A stretch of DNA of 64,000 nucleotides from Liopterus haemorrhoidalis (taxonomy: Eukaryota; Arthropoda; Insecta; Coleoptera; Dytiscidae), in assembly GCA_963971575.1 (NCBI GenBank), contig OZ020611.1, positions 27,449,279-27,513,278 on the forward strand, read 5' to 3'. The notes under the pieces were generated by a model, which worked only from the letters and a program-made list of their open reading frames with translations, ran no database searches and was not told where the DNA came from. Below are positions 9,911 through 20,162 of the stretch, piece by piece. Made by a program: the position numbers and the translations under genes. Position 1 is the stretch's first letter. Each line of letters begins with the position of its first letter.

Positions 9911-10120
9911 TAGGGGGGCCGCAGACAATATTTATGTAATTTGGGGGGTTCCAGGCCATAAAAGGTTGAGAAGCACTGAACTAAAGGATACCATTCGTGC
10001 AGAAGTCCGGGCGATTGACGAAGCTCTATTGGACCGCGTTCACCAATAATTTATGAACAGACTTGAAACATGTTATGAGCAGAATGGTCATCAAATGACT
10101 GATATAATTTTTAAAAATTA

Positions 10121-11429
10121 AAATGGCATATAATTTACTATTAATGTAGGTTAATAAAAAAAAAATTGTCTTGAGAAATCATTGGGTAATATTCAATCAA
10201 AAATCGTCAGGTTCCCATGACCCACCCTCTATAAGCTGTTCCATTTAAAACATGTTTATAGTCAAAATAACTCAAAACAGAAGTGATAAATTTTTTCTTT
10301 GAAAAATTCTTATTATTTTTTTATTAAAAATACTCGACCTCTATCGTTTAACCGAATCTCTATCTATAATAATAAGCGAGATAGAATTGGTGATGCACTT
10401 GGTTAGGACACCTGTATTATCACCCTTGGCAAGAGCAAATTAGACTTGTCGAAATTCAGATTAGGGAGCTATAATGAGGACCTGGTGAATGGTTGCTCAA
10501 TCTGGGACGAAATGATGGATAATTTTTAGTTCCAATGATGAAACTTCTGACAAGATCAAAGCTAGTCCTTTTATTATTATTATTCAAACCTTTAGAATTA
10601 AACCGTACGAAGCAAAGTATTATTAAATTGATGAATAAATTTCTAAAACAAATTTCGTCTGCTCACAATTAGTATTCTTAATTAAATCAAACTACTTTTA
10701 TTTAATTACTGAGATCAGGTATTCTGTTAATGGTATTATTCCCCAAAGTATCTTTAGCATAAACGTGGGGCACTGAACCCTTTCTTTAGTGGTACAAAAA
10801 CGTTAATATAAATCTATTTAACATAGTTTGAACAAAGAATTTCCGTTTTCAACTTCGTACAAATGCGATTTAATAACTTTATCCATTTATGTTTGAATTC
10901 TGTGTGAGTTAACACAGAAATCAATAATATAAATAAGTTTGCACTTTTAACCGCATTTTCTGTCAGATAAGCTGTGTTACCAACCCACTTTAAATGATCC
11001 TTTTTGAAATATCACGAATTTAATTTTCTACAGTTAAATTACTTTGCTAATATAATGTTTATTTATGGAATTGGCTGTTCATCTCTGAATAGTGTAGAAT
11101 AATGTCTAGTAATAAATAGATGTCTATGGTTTTGAAATATCTAATATCGTGGGCCTACTAGAAAAGTAACCAAAGTCCAAAGGTTACGATTTTTTGACTA
11201 AGTCATTGCAAATTACCACATCTATAATAGAATAAATTTAGACCTTTAAAACTTTAACAGGTAGACCTTTAAATAATAATATACCAACAAAATTGCCCAC
11301 CTACAAATTTGCCTACAAATTTGCCCACCATTTCAAATTAAATTTCATAACCGAACCGGCTGGAGAATTGCCAGAAGTACAGTCTCTACCTCTTTATTTA
11401 TCCGCCAAATATTTATCTTAAATAAATAT
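10121..11429. other. Unassigned AT-rich DNA
   Basis: No gene or transposon end was recognised. A faint tRNA-like stretch near 10388-10455 (GGTGATGCACTTGGTTAGGA) is too degenerate to call. Confidence 0.45.
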
Positions 11430-12875
11430 AACACCCGAAATGGTAGCAGATAAATTAAAAGTACTGTGTGCCCCTACGGCAACTGGTTCCGATGATATTC
11501 ATCCTCTGGTTCTCCAAAAGTGTTGCAACTAATTTGCAATACCGTTGTCGAAAATTATGAGTAACTCATTCAACTCAGGATTAATCCCAAATGTATGGCT
11601 TACTTCAACTGTTGTCTGCAATCATGCAATTATAGACCAATCAGTCTAATTTCCAACACCGCCAAAGTACTGGAAAAAATAATAACCGATGAAATGGTGT
11701 ATTTTTTCCTGCACAATAATTCCCAAAAACCAGAATGGCTTCATCCCAAGACAGTCAGTGGTATCCAATTGGTTACTTGCAACTAATACCTGGTCAAAAA
11801 ATCTGGATGATTCAACTCCCATGGACGAAATCTATTTCGATTTTGCTAAGGCCTTCGACAGAGTAGCACTTAGACGTCTGTTTGCTAAATTGAACCACTA
11901 TGGCATCAGAGGAAACCTGTTGTTATGGATAACTGCGTACCTAACCAACCGCTGCTTTAAGGTTCGAGTTGGATCGTCACATTTCGGAAACTACCCCGTC
12001 ACAAGCGGTGTTCCACAGGGTAGTGTAATAGGACCAATTTTATTATAATATTTATAGTGGACCTAATAACTGACCTTCTGGCCGAACACCAGCTGTTTGC
12101 TGACGATTTAAAAATCTATGGTAAAGCAACCAACCGGACAAATCTGCAACAAGATCTTGATAGTATCACTGCATGGTGCACAATATAGCTTCTTCTCCTC
12201 AACATATCCAAATGCCAAGTGATTCACTTCGGAAAGAATAACCCAGGACATCAGTACCACATAATGGACAATATTATCCAACGCGTCGAGTCTATAGTTG
12301 ATTTAGGAGTGACTATAACCCAGAATCTCGACTGGTCCACTCACATTCTTCAAGTAGTCAAAATGGCAAATAAAGTTGTCTACCTGGTCCGTAAATCTTT
12401 TCCACACTTTACTCCTACATTATTTCGCAAAATGTACCTATCCTATATCCAGCCACTCCTTGAATTTGCATTTGTTGTATGGTCCATTTACTTACAACGC
12501 GACATCCAGTTGTTAGAATGAGTTCAGAGACGAGCTACCAAACTCCCGAGAAGTTTAAAGCATCTGCCATATAAGGATCGTCTAGAAAAATTCGGTCTCC
12601 CACTACTGGCAGATCGAAGAACCCGTGATGACCTGATCCAGATGTATCGAATAACAACAGGGAAATTCTCCACAGACATCCCCATTATTCCATCTCAATG
12701 CTGACCCACGTCTTCGTGGTCACCACGCTGAAACATGAAAAATACCACACTCAGCAACGTGAAAACTTCCTGTCAAACTGCATATTCGACATCTAAAATT
12801 CTCTCCCGGATGAAGCAGACTCGACCCACTCCATCAACAGTTTTAAAAGCAAAATTGCCTTTCTGTTTCCTTAAA
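11430..12875 (+). pseudogene. LINE reverse transcriptase relic (CR1/jockey-like)
   Basis: Fragments of a non-LTR reverse transcriptase lie in order on the plus strand with several stops and frame changes. They are an N-terminal palm part (TGSDDIHPLVL near 11485), NGFIPRQSV near 11735, YFDFAKAFDRV (catalytic Asp region, about 11832), SGVPQGSVIGP (about 12004-12036), FADDLKIYG (catalytic Asp pair, 12096-12122), GKNNPGHQ, YLSYIQPLLEFA (thumb, about 12435) and the terminal RRATKLPRSLKHLPYKDRL region (about 12530-12590). The endonuclease and ORF1 are absent, so the copy is 5'-truncated. The C-terminal motifs resemble CR1/L2/jockey-group LINEs. It ends just before the (TA)n tract at 12947. Confidence 0.8.
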
Positions 12876-12945
12876 AATTAAGTAACGTTACATGTGAGTT
12901 TTTTATGTAACTAAATATTTGTGTTAGTTTTGAAATTAGGCATAC

Positions 12946-12946
<1 letters not shown>

Positions 12947-12988
<42 letters not shown>
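12947..12988. repeat. (TA)n tract, first of four bounding a chain of elements
   Basis: A near-pure TA run lies directly against the 25-bp terminal repeat of the next element. Similar runs are at 14330-14372, 15434-15468 and 16870-16908. Confidence 0.9.
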
Positions 12989-12991
<3 letters not shown>

Positions 12992-14326
12992 GAGATGTGG
13001 GGACGGTGGCACACATTTTGGTTTTCTGTACATAACATCTTCAATTTTGAATTTTTTAAATACATCTTTTCGCCACTTAATACTTATAATGTCGTTGTTT
13101 AAATAACCTGTTAAAAATTAATATCCTTATCACGTGCCATTTATAATTAATATTTTTGTTGACCTCTGTAATTGTGCCACTGTACCTATACGTGAGGGTA
13201 CAGTGAAACAGCATTAGGGATACAGTGGAACAGTAAATATAATAGGTATCCAAAAAATCTGTATATGTATTAATAATTTTTATTGAAACTTCAATTCAAT
13301 GTCTTTCAAAATAAATCATCTACTAAGTAATTAAATAATGTATATAAATATATAAATGTAAATTTATTATTAATATAAAAAAATAAACTTTGGTAAGTTC
13401 CTTGGAAGCAGTAAGTTTTGATAGCTTTTATTTTAATGTTAATTATATTTCATTAAATTTACTGTAAAAATCAAAGCGTCTAAACGGTGTTTTGTGCTAT
13501 CAGACGGAGTAGGAGATGGTAAAACTTTTATCAGCTCTGATTTTTTAAATGTGTAATTTTTATTTGTTTTAATAAATTTAAAGAGTAGAGTCAGCCGTCG
13601 GAGATGTTACAACAATATCGTCAGTCGTTATTTCTATGATTTCCCCTATAGAGTGGCTCTTCATTTTATTCTTTGCGTGTTCTTCAAATATTAAGGCATA
13701 TTGCCTTACTTTAATATCCTTGTTTACGTAGTCTGTCGAATCTGTATCACATTCAGAGTCAACATTATCATCTGAGTTTCAATTCTCATCAATATTGACA
13801 TCAGTATCAGACGTGTCTGAACGTGTCAAGAATATCTTTTAATTTTCTGATCTTTTTTATTTTGCGCAGCTTAGAATTGTTCTTCTAACTCGTACCCACG
13901 TACGTGGGTACAGTGGCTCACTGTACCACTGTATCCACATAATACGTATGCCACTGTTAGCCTAACCCTATTTTCACGAACATTTTATCAAATATAATAA
14001 ATGATATAGTTTAGAACATTAGTAATTGCTTTACACTGTAGACAAATGACCAATTTACAACATGTAATACAAATTTTTTTACTAATTTAGTTGTGTGTCA
14101 TTCAAATAAAAAATTTCTTGTTACGATAAACTTTAGTTTGTCAATCTCAAATCACCATTTTCATTATAAATGGCAGGACTTAAATTTATAGACTCAAAAT
14201 GTGGATAGTATAATTTCGCAGTACCAGAGGGGCCTGTATATACCCAAACAGAAATGAAAATATTCTATATTTCAAAGATATTTCAAATGTTCCACTGTAC
14301 CAATTGTGCCACCGTCCCCACATCTC

Positions 14327-14329
<3 letters not shown>
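12989..14329. mobile_element. DNA transposon with 25-bp TIRs in (TA)n
   Basis: The ends are perfect 25-base inverted repeats beginning GGGGAGATGTGGGGACGG (12989) and ending in its complement at 14329, inside TA repeats, so a TA duplication is likely. The first and last few hundred bases hold several copies of CCACTGTACC/GGTACAGTGG, plausible transposase binding sites. Only a degraded C-terminal fragment of a possible protein is visible on the minus strand (13578-13781). TA target and TIR size fit a pogo or other Tc1/mariner-type group, but the family is not established. Confidence 0.75.
13578..13781 (-). pseudogene. Acidic C-terminal fragment of a possible transposase
   Basis: The minus-strand frame ends at a stop at 13578-13580. 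It is rich in Asp, Ser and Thr in its first half (DNVDSECDTDSTDY), then reads YALIFEEHAKNKMKSHSIGE. An acidic tail like this occurs in pogo-type transposases, but I see no catalytic motif and upstream codons run into a stop. The link is inferred from its place inside a TIR element. Confidence 0.3.
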
Positions 14330-14365
<36 letters not shown>

Positions 14366-14372
14366 TATATAT
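14330..14372. repeat. (TA)n tract between elements
   Basis: A TA run joins the right end of the TIR element to the start of the Penelope-like element. Confidence 0.85.
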
Positions 14373-14387
14373 AGTTGAATGTAGTTC

Positions 14388-14849
14388 TTGGCGAAATATC
14401 ACACTACTGAGTTCTTGCACTACAAAAACATTTTTAAAACATTCGATATTAAGTTAGCCTTCAGCTCCGATAATAATAACAATCGTAATTTTTCTAAACT
14501 TAAAACCAACATTCCCATACTTGAAACTCCCAATGTCGTTTACGAAATACCGTGTAATGTATGTGATAAAAGTTACATAGGAACGACACAACAAATTTTG
14601 AAAAAACGCCTTTACCAGCACAAAAGTGACGTTAGACTAAAACCTAATTCTACAGCTTTAGCAGTACATACTAACAGCACAGGTCACATTTTTAATTATG
14701 AGAATGTTAAAATTTTAGATAAAGAAAGTCACTTGCAAAAAAGAATGATCGCAGAGATGGTGCACATTCATGCCGCCAAAGATAAATGTGTTAACAAGAA
14801 AACAGACACGGTCGGGTTAGATAAATCATATTTTAAACTCATTTCCTAG
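14388..14849 (+). CDS. GIY-YIG endonuclease domain of a Penelope-like element (partial)
   Basis: The 153-residue frame carries a GIY-YIG-type nuclease at about residues 48-125. It has a VVYEIPC lead-in, a CNVCDKSYIGTTQQ stretch (YIG core with two cysteines typical of Penelope), the arginine-bearing KKRLYQHKSDVR, a histidine-rich LAVHTNSTGHIFNYE and a conserved glutamate in LQKRMIAEMVHI. The family cuts target DNA for retrotransposition. The frame is uninterrupted to a natural stop at 14847-14849, but the preceding reverse transcriptase (normally several hundred residues) is absent, so the copy is dead on its own. The codon taken as the start is an internal Met. Confidence 0.8.
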   Translation: MAKYHTTEFLHYKNIFKTFDIKLAFSSDNNNNRNFSKLKTNIPILETPNVVYEIPCNVCDKSYIGTTQQILKKRLYQHKSDVRLKPNSTALAVHTNSTGHIFNYENVKILDKESHLQKRMIAEMVHIHAAKDKCVNKKTDTVGLDKSYFKLIS

Positions 14850-15342
14850 TCATCAGCTGATTGTCATTTTCTTGTTGCATTTGGTCTTTGGCTTATCAGC
14901 ATATGACGTATGGCTGTCTAGGTGCCTTGTTAGTAACTGATTGACTGTCCGATACAACATGTCGCACCACCATGTATTTCCAGTGGTCTAGTTTTAGCAA
15001 TGTTGAAGTTTTTTATAGTTTAATTTACTTTAGGTAATTTGTCCAGTTAAGAACACTTTCTTTTTCGTCATATTTTTGTATGTATATGGTTTTTCTATGA
15101 TTCTAAGATCTTGTTTTTAATAGTATTTATATATTTTTAATTTTGACTCACAAAATGGTGCTAGGCGCCATTTTTTAAAAAAATTTTAAATATTTTAGAA
15201 TTTCAAGTTTCTATCTATTTATTATTTATAATTATTGTTTAAAATTCTTATTTGTTTACTTAGTATGTTCTTTTTTATTTTTTAAAAACCATGTATGACC
15301 TGTTTTATAAAATTTGTAAAACCTTGTATTTTTATTTATAGA

Positions 15343-15375
15343 CTGAAGATGACTGGATTTCACAGTCGAAACGTC
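15343..15375 (+). ncRNA. Hammerhead-ribozyme-like core
   Basis: The core order is CTGAAGA (15343-15349), then a stem II formed by GACTG (15351-15355) and CAGTC (15363-15367), then GAAAC and the cleavage-type triplet GTC (15373-15375). Self-complementary ACGT overlaps the last part, as in the minimal Penelope hammerheads that work as dimers. Stem I pairing is poor, with only about two pairs next to the core, so activity is doubtful for this copy. Confidence 0.55.
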
Positions 15376-15433
15376 TCATAGTATATTTTAATTAATAAAT
15401 TTTGACGAGTAAATAAGAATTTTTATTTCTCCT

Positions 15434-15468
<35 letters not shown>
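15434..15468. repeat. (TA)n tract between elements
   Basis: A TA-rich run between the Penelope-like 3' end and the foldback element. Confidence 0.85.
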
Positions 15469-16869
15469 GTCATTCTTTTTCATCGAGAGACCCCATGCTG
15501 TCCAAAAATATATTAGTCTATGAAAGGTCTACCAGGGCTCATTCGATGCTTATTGTAGTCTAGTTTCGAAATCCGAGTGGCTCTTTTACGGAAACATCGT
15601 AACTTATCAAATATGGCCACCAATCTCACGTGATCTCTACCCCTGAAAATATTACCTAAAGGTAGTTGAGGCGGCTGTTAATAAATCCAGGGTCAAATTT
15701 AGAAAATTCAATATGGCGGCCGAAACCACGTGCCAAGTGAAGATTTTTTAATAAATGATTTGATTTCAATATAATATAATGCCTGGGGGTTTATGGGGTC
15801 ACTGATGATGAATTCAGGGTACAATTCAGAAAATTAAATATGGCGGATCCAATAAAGCGGATTCAATATGGCGGCCAAAAAAAGATTTCTGGAAAAAATT
15901 TGAGAAATTATAGTTTGAATAGTGTAAATATAAGTCAAAATAGTTAATTTTTATAGTTCAACAAATAAAAAAAAATTGAAAAAAAAAAAATTAAAAAAAA
16001 TAAAAATTATAAAAAAATTTGATGTTAGATTTAGAAACAGTGTTACGGACACAGAAATTCTAGTTGTGTTTAGGTGGATTGTTTAATTTAATTTTTCTGT
16101 ATCGACTCTATTTAACTTAATAAGGGAAGATTTCTGAAAAAACTTTGAGAAAATACAGGGTTCGATCCTGGACTTATCATGAATGATCTCATAAACCCTT
16201 AGGTACCAAATTAGTTTGAAGTCAAGTGATTTTTTAAAAATCTCCGATTGTCAAGTGATTTTGGCCGCCATATTGAATTTTCTCACATGAACCCTGGATT
16301 TATCATCAGAAACCCCATAAACCTCCAGGTATTAAATAAGGACAAAATCAAGTGATTTTTTGAAAATCTCTTTTCATCAAGTGGTTTTGGCCGCCATATT
16401 GAATCCGCTTTATTGGATCCGCCATATTTAATTTTCTGAATTGTACCCTGAATTCATCATCAGTGACCCCATAAACCCCCAGGCATTATATTATATTGAA
16501 ATCAAATCATTTTTTTAAAAATCTTCACTTGGCACCTGGTTTCGGCCGCCATATTGCATCCGCTATATTGAATTTTCTAAATTTGACCCTGGATTCATTA
16601 ACAGCCGCCTCAACTACCTTTAGGTAACATTTTCAGGGGTTTGACACCCAAATTGACTCGATTGTGTTGACTTTATAATCGATTTATCGAAGAAAAGGTA
16701 GAAATCACGTGGGATTGGTGGCCATATTTGATAAGTTACGATGTTTCCGTAAAAGAGCCACTCGGATTTCGAAACTAGACTACAATAAGCATCGAATGAG
16801 CCCTGGTAGACCTTTCATAGACTAATATATTTTTGGACAGCATGGGGTCTCTCGATGAAAAAGAATGAC
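15469..16869. mobile_element. Foldback-type element with about 430-bp inverted arms
   Basis: The left arm (15469-15900) is repeated in inverted order at about 16395-16869. Outer ends are GTCATTCTTTTTCATCGAGA and its complement. Inner parts share TGGCGGCC..CAATATGG motifs, the CCTGGGGGTTTATGGGGTCA stretch and others. A roughly 490-base centre carries further degenerate copies of the same modules. There is no coding frame. Its long inverted arms would form a very large hairpin. It sits in (TA)n on both sides. The superfamily is unknown. Confidence 0.85.
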
Positions 16870-16874
16870 TCATA

Positions 16875-16912
<38 letters not shown>

Positions 16913-17179
16913 CTGAGACATCGCAATAACACATCCACCGAATTGCGTATATAAACTTTGATAATAAAGGTTGATGTAAATACAGCCAATTAGTACTCAT
17001 TTCTAATAATAATAATCATTATTAACGAAGGTTTAAAAATGACTTACCCTATGGGAAGATGATACTATTCCACATTATTAATTATGGTTTAGTTAACATT
17101 TTATCGAGTATAATTTCTATAACATAATAAATTGTCATATATTACATTGACATATCGATTGTTTACTTAATTGTCTACA
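16870..17179. other. (TA)n tract and AT-rich spacer
   Basis: A TA run at 16870-16908 bounds the foldback element. The rest has no feature I can support. Confidence 0.6.
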
Positions 17180-17350
17180 TTACCCCGGCAACGGCCAAGG
17201 GCACAGTCTTTTATTTTTGTTTATTTTTTTTTTTTTTTTACAAGGATGAGATGATAAGGTTAAATACAAATATCTATGCTTTGACCAGCATTTGAACACG
17301 GGACCTTCAACATGAGTCGCTGCGTCTACGCTACCGAGGCCGAAAAAATA
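17180..17350 (-). mobile_element. tRNA-derived SINE
   Basis: On the minus strand the head reads GGCCTCGGTAGCGTAGACGC (box A-like) followed by a box B-like GTGTTCAAATGC about 35 bases on. It then runs through an AT-rich body to a poly(A) of about 19 bases (17221-17239 as T on the plus strand). Head-body-poly(A) order is that of tRNA-derived SINEs. Residues beyond the poly(A) (GTGCCCTTGGCCGTTGCCGG) may be flank or tail. Confidence 0.65.
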
Positions 17351-17765
17351 AGAAATAAAAAGTATAAAAATATACAAGTTTCATAACGTACGATTTTGCT
17401 ACACGCGTCAAGTTTAGAAAACGAGTAGCGAAGCGACGAGTTTTTTAGTCGACAGTGAGGCAAAAAGCCTTACGTAACATTTTTTTGTACTATTTTTTCT
17501 ATTTAGCTTTTTCATGCTTTTTAAAATAATACATTTGCATTATATAATCAAAAAACATCCTCGTCTAGGTAATTTGGTATATGAATGAAGCGGTTGACCG
17601 GACTGTTTTGACCATTTAATATTTTTCAATGAATTTATCATACGAATCAAAATATAAAATAAAATATTTAGGATCACAATGAAAGTCAATAACACTGAAT
17701 TCAGTTTCATAATTATACTCGTATGAATGCAAAATAAAAAAAAAAAAATTTAAAAAATAAATAAG
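17351..17765. other. Unassigned DNA
   Basis: I see no gene or terminus here. Confidence 0.45.
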
Positions 17766-18036
17766 CTGTGGTCACCACAGAACCGTATTGCCATCACAAA
17801 GTACTTGTTAAATTTATGCTGCTTTTGTTAAATAATTTTTTCGAAAAAATTCTCTGTTGTGAAATATTCTTAAAAATCTTAAAACCGACACCAGTAAACT
17901 CCCATTTCTAGTAACCGATTTTTACCAAAAGTTGATCAACTCGTGCCATTGATGTCAAAATCTTAAATATGAAGTTTCATAAAAAACCTTTTTGCCAAAT
18001 TTGCGCTGCACGTGTACACGGATCGACAGACAGACC

Positions 18037-18090
<54 letters not shown>

Positions 18091-18614
18091 TATCATGCTA
18101 AAAACAGTCAAAATGTTATGTAGGGTCCTCAGTTCGTGGAGATCCATCGAAATCTTGAAATGTCAAAATCGGTATGATCACAATACCTTCCTTATATACC
18201 GGTTATATTATTTAAGGAGCAACATACATGTTTCACATATAATGTTAATGAAGTGAGTTATTTCAAAAGCAACATAGCCATAAAACAAATGCTTATCGTC
18301 TCCATAGAAAAGACAAAATATTATTTTTTAAAATATATTTTGGACTTAGCTACTAAGGACAATATTATTTTTGTTTGTATGTAAATATAAAAAAAAAACT
18401 AATAAAAATTTATTTATTGTTTCTAATTTACTATTTTTTAGCCGTCTAGGAACTTGTCAAACAACTATTATATCTAATCAACACTGCATATCTGTTGCTA
18501 TGGATATGAGCTTGCTTTAATAATTTGCTATGTTGCAAATGAAATAACTCACTTCATTAACATTATATGTGAAACATATATGTTGCTCCTTATGTATGTT
18601 GGCGGTCGGTAAAA
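17766..18614 (-). mobile_element. HINE1 copy C, interrupted by a MITE
   Basis: The hairpin CTGTGGTCACCACAG at 17766-17780 marks the 3' end on the minus strand. A diverged subterminal repeat, the body and a clean (GACA)n tract at about 18027-18089 follow, and TGGCGGTCGGT is at 18600-18610. A TA-type MITE occupies 18199-18592. Its insertion splits the CTTATATATGTTGG stretch that is intact in the other copies. Confidence 0.65.
18199..18592. mobile_element. 405-bp-type TA-flanked MITE, copy 1
   Basis: Inverted ends contain GAGCAACATACATGTTTCAC and its complement, with about 50 bases of near-perfect arms. The left outer end begins CCGGTTATATTATTTAA; the right outer bases are missing. The interior matches 37712-38116 in the opposite orientation. 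It is non-coding. Confidence 0.8.
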
Positions 18615-19261
18615 ATATTTTATTCGTTATTAATTATTAGTTATTGGAAAGTTATCGAATATCTTGTATTAAAATAAATAATTATAATGATGTAGGTTAT
18701 TAAATAAAAGCACTTAATACTTAGATTAACGGACGAAAAATGATTTTGAAAATATTCTTAATTTTGATGCGAATTGAACCCATACTTAATACCTACGAAA
18801 TCTTGAAATTTCAGATATACACATCACATCAATTTATTTAACTGATCACACTTTTAACAAAAGCTTCTAGCAAATATACTTTAGATACAGTTTTAAATGA
18901 CGAGTATTATTGGCGTAGCAGTGGAATAATATATTCAGAATGTCAAATGGGTGTTCGATTTCTGAACGGTTCAGGGTAATATTTCGACATCTGCGGTATC
19001 TATTACAAGTGAAATTTCATGTCTTCGGTCCTAATACCACTGTTGTGCGCTAGGACTGTCTCTCATATAATCCCTAGGATACAGAATCATAGTCGCCACA
19101 TATGGGTAATAAATGAAGCTGCTACATTGTCATTTAATAATAATAATATACTGTTATGTAACAAATATTACCCAATTTAAAGCTTGATGTTTCCATTATT
19201 ATTATTGTTTTAGAGACTATAACTCTTTATTAATGATCGTTTTATATCTACAACTCATTGA
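18615..19261. other. Spacer with a HINE2 3' remnant
   Basis: Around 18715-18860 there is diverged HINE2-like sequence: CACTTAATAC, a degenerate TACCTACGAAATCTTGAAA and the end ACACATCACATCAATTT. The rest is unassigned. Confidence 0.4.
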
Positions 19262-19345
19262 TCTCGGTGGCGCAGAGGCAATGACTCTAATTTAAGTGCC
19301 AAAGATTCAGGATTCGAATTCCAGAATGGAAGTGTCGTGAACTTG
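19262..19345 (+). repeat. tRNA-like SINE head
   Basis: GATCTCGGTGGCGCAGAGGC resembles a tRNA 5' half with box A, and AGGATTCGAATTCC about 50 bases downstream resembles box B. No clear body or poly(A) follows; a HINE1 copy begins about 30 bases later. Confidence 0.5.
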
Positions 19346-19372
19346 GTATCAAACTAAAAAATCAGCTGTGGC

Positions 19373-19793
19373 CACCACAGGACCGACCACCATCACAAAC
19401 TACTTTTATAAAATACATTCTAGCAGCACAGTAAAAATAACTTGGCCTTATATTTTCTAACAGAGATATTATTTATAATGACCATGGAAACGTTACATAT
19501 AAGTAGGAAAAAATAGATACTTTTACAAAAAAAATTAAAATTTTTTCGTTTTATCAAAAAACGTCTCAAATAAAAGTTATTAGTTATTGTATTTATAGCA
19601 ACTTTTGTTAAATAAATTTTTTCGAAATATTTTTCTGTTGCTAAATATTCGCAAAAATCTTAAAATCGACACGAGTAAACTCCCATTTCTAGTCAACCGA
19701 TTTTTACCAAAAGTTGATCAACTCTTGCCATTGATAGCAGAAGCTTAAATATGAAGTTTCATAAAAATTCTCGGTAGCGGTCGGTCGGTAAAA
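19373..19793 (-). mobile_element. HINE1 copy D, internally deleted
   Basis: The 3' hairpin CTGTGGCCACCACAG (19376-19390) and the body to about 19765 are present, and CGGTCGGTCGGT at the 5' end is kept. The microsatellite and about 150 adjoining bases are missing, so the element is an internal deletion of the family. Confidence 0.6.
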
Positions 19794-20162
19794 AGTAAGA
19801 GAAGAAATTAGGCGAATGATCGCAGTAGAAGTTATATATCTAAACCAGTGTTGCCAGGTTTTAAATTTCAAAATCGCCAAACATATTTAGGGTACATACG
19901 ATTTGACGCTCCCAGTGCTCCCAGCACGTTCTGTACACTCAGGCTTGTTCGATTTGACGCTCCGAGTACACCCAATTTCATTCGTTTTGCGATCGATGGT
20001 GTATTTAGATTGCGCTGTAAGTTTCCGGGGTTTTAAGACCGAACATATGGGGCATGACGGAAAAAGGTGAGGGAACGGCGGGAAAAGTACTACCATTTTC
20101 TGTTTTTGTGACTTTTCTATTAACTTCGAAATCTGTATTGTGTTTGTAAACACAGCATAAAA
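19794..20162. other. Unassigned DNA
   Basis: It begins near 19848 with CCAGTGTTGCCAGGTTTTA, which resembles the TIR of the hAT element at 35401, but no matching right end was seen. Two related CGATTTGACGCTCC stretches (about 19908 and 19949) form a short direct repeat. Confidence 0.4.

Larger units (their letters stand above)
8759..9978. mobile_element. hAT-type element, 1220 bp, non-coding
   Basis: The inverted ends CAGCGTTTCTCAACC (8759) and GGTTGAGAAGCACTG (ending 9978) are flanked by a perfect 8-base duplication, AACTAAAG (8751-8758 and 9979-9986). This is diagnostic of a hAT insertion. The interior has no transposase. It contains a (TA)n tract at 9829-9910 and a fragment of the 182-bp MITE at about 9050-9135. 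Confidence 0.9.
8615..10120 (+). pseudogene. Tc1/mariner transposase C-terminal relic, split by a hAT element
   Basis: At 8640-8758 the plus strand encodes a Tc1-like motif (WPPRLPDLATCNFFLWSYLK) followed by KARVYENKPRTLDELK. The frame resumes after the hAT insertion at 9987 with DTIRAEVRAIDEALLDRVHQ and ends near 10030-10120 after a stop. Joining at the 8-base duplication keeps the reading frame (ELK then DTIR), so the gene piece predates the insertion. The motif resembles that of the DD41D-type element at 46491-47800. The position of the last catalytic acidic residue is Asn here, so the copy was inactive or decayed. Only about the last 110 residues remain. Confidence 0.7.
14373..15433 (+). 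mobile_element. Penelope-like element, 5'-truncated
   Basis: The GIY-YIG-bearing end of the ORF (14388-14849) is followed by a roughly 500-base AT-rich 3' region. This contains a hammerhead-like core (CTGAAGA ... GAAAC GTC) near 15343-15375, just before the 3' end. Penelope-like elements are known to end this way and to carry hammerhead motifs in their terminal repeats. The reverse transcriptase is missing. Both ends abut TA repeats. Confidence 0.75.

Noticed and set aside
9759..10049. Tyr-Ile repeat frames near 9.8 kb
   Set aside because: They translate a (TA)n microsatellite within a hAT element.
10388..10455. tRNA-like stretch
   Set aside because: Box B is too degenerate and no stem pairs; not separable from chance.
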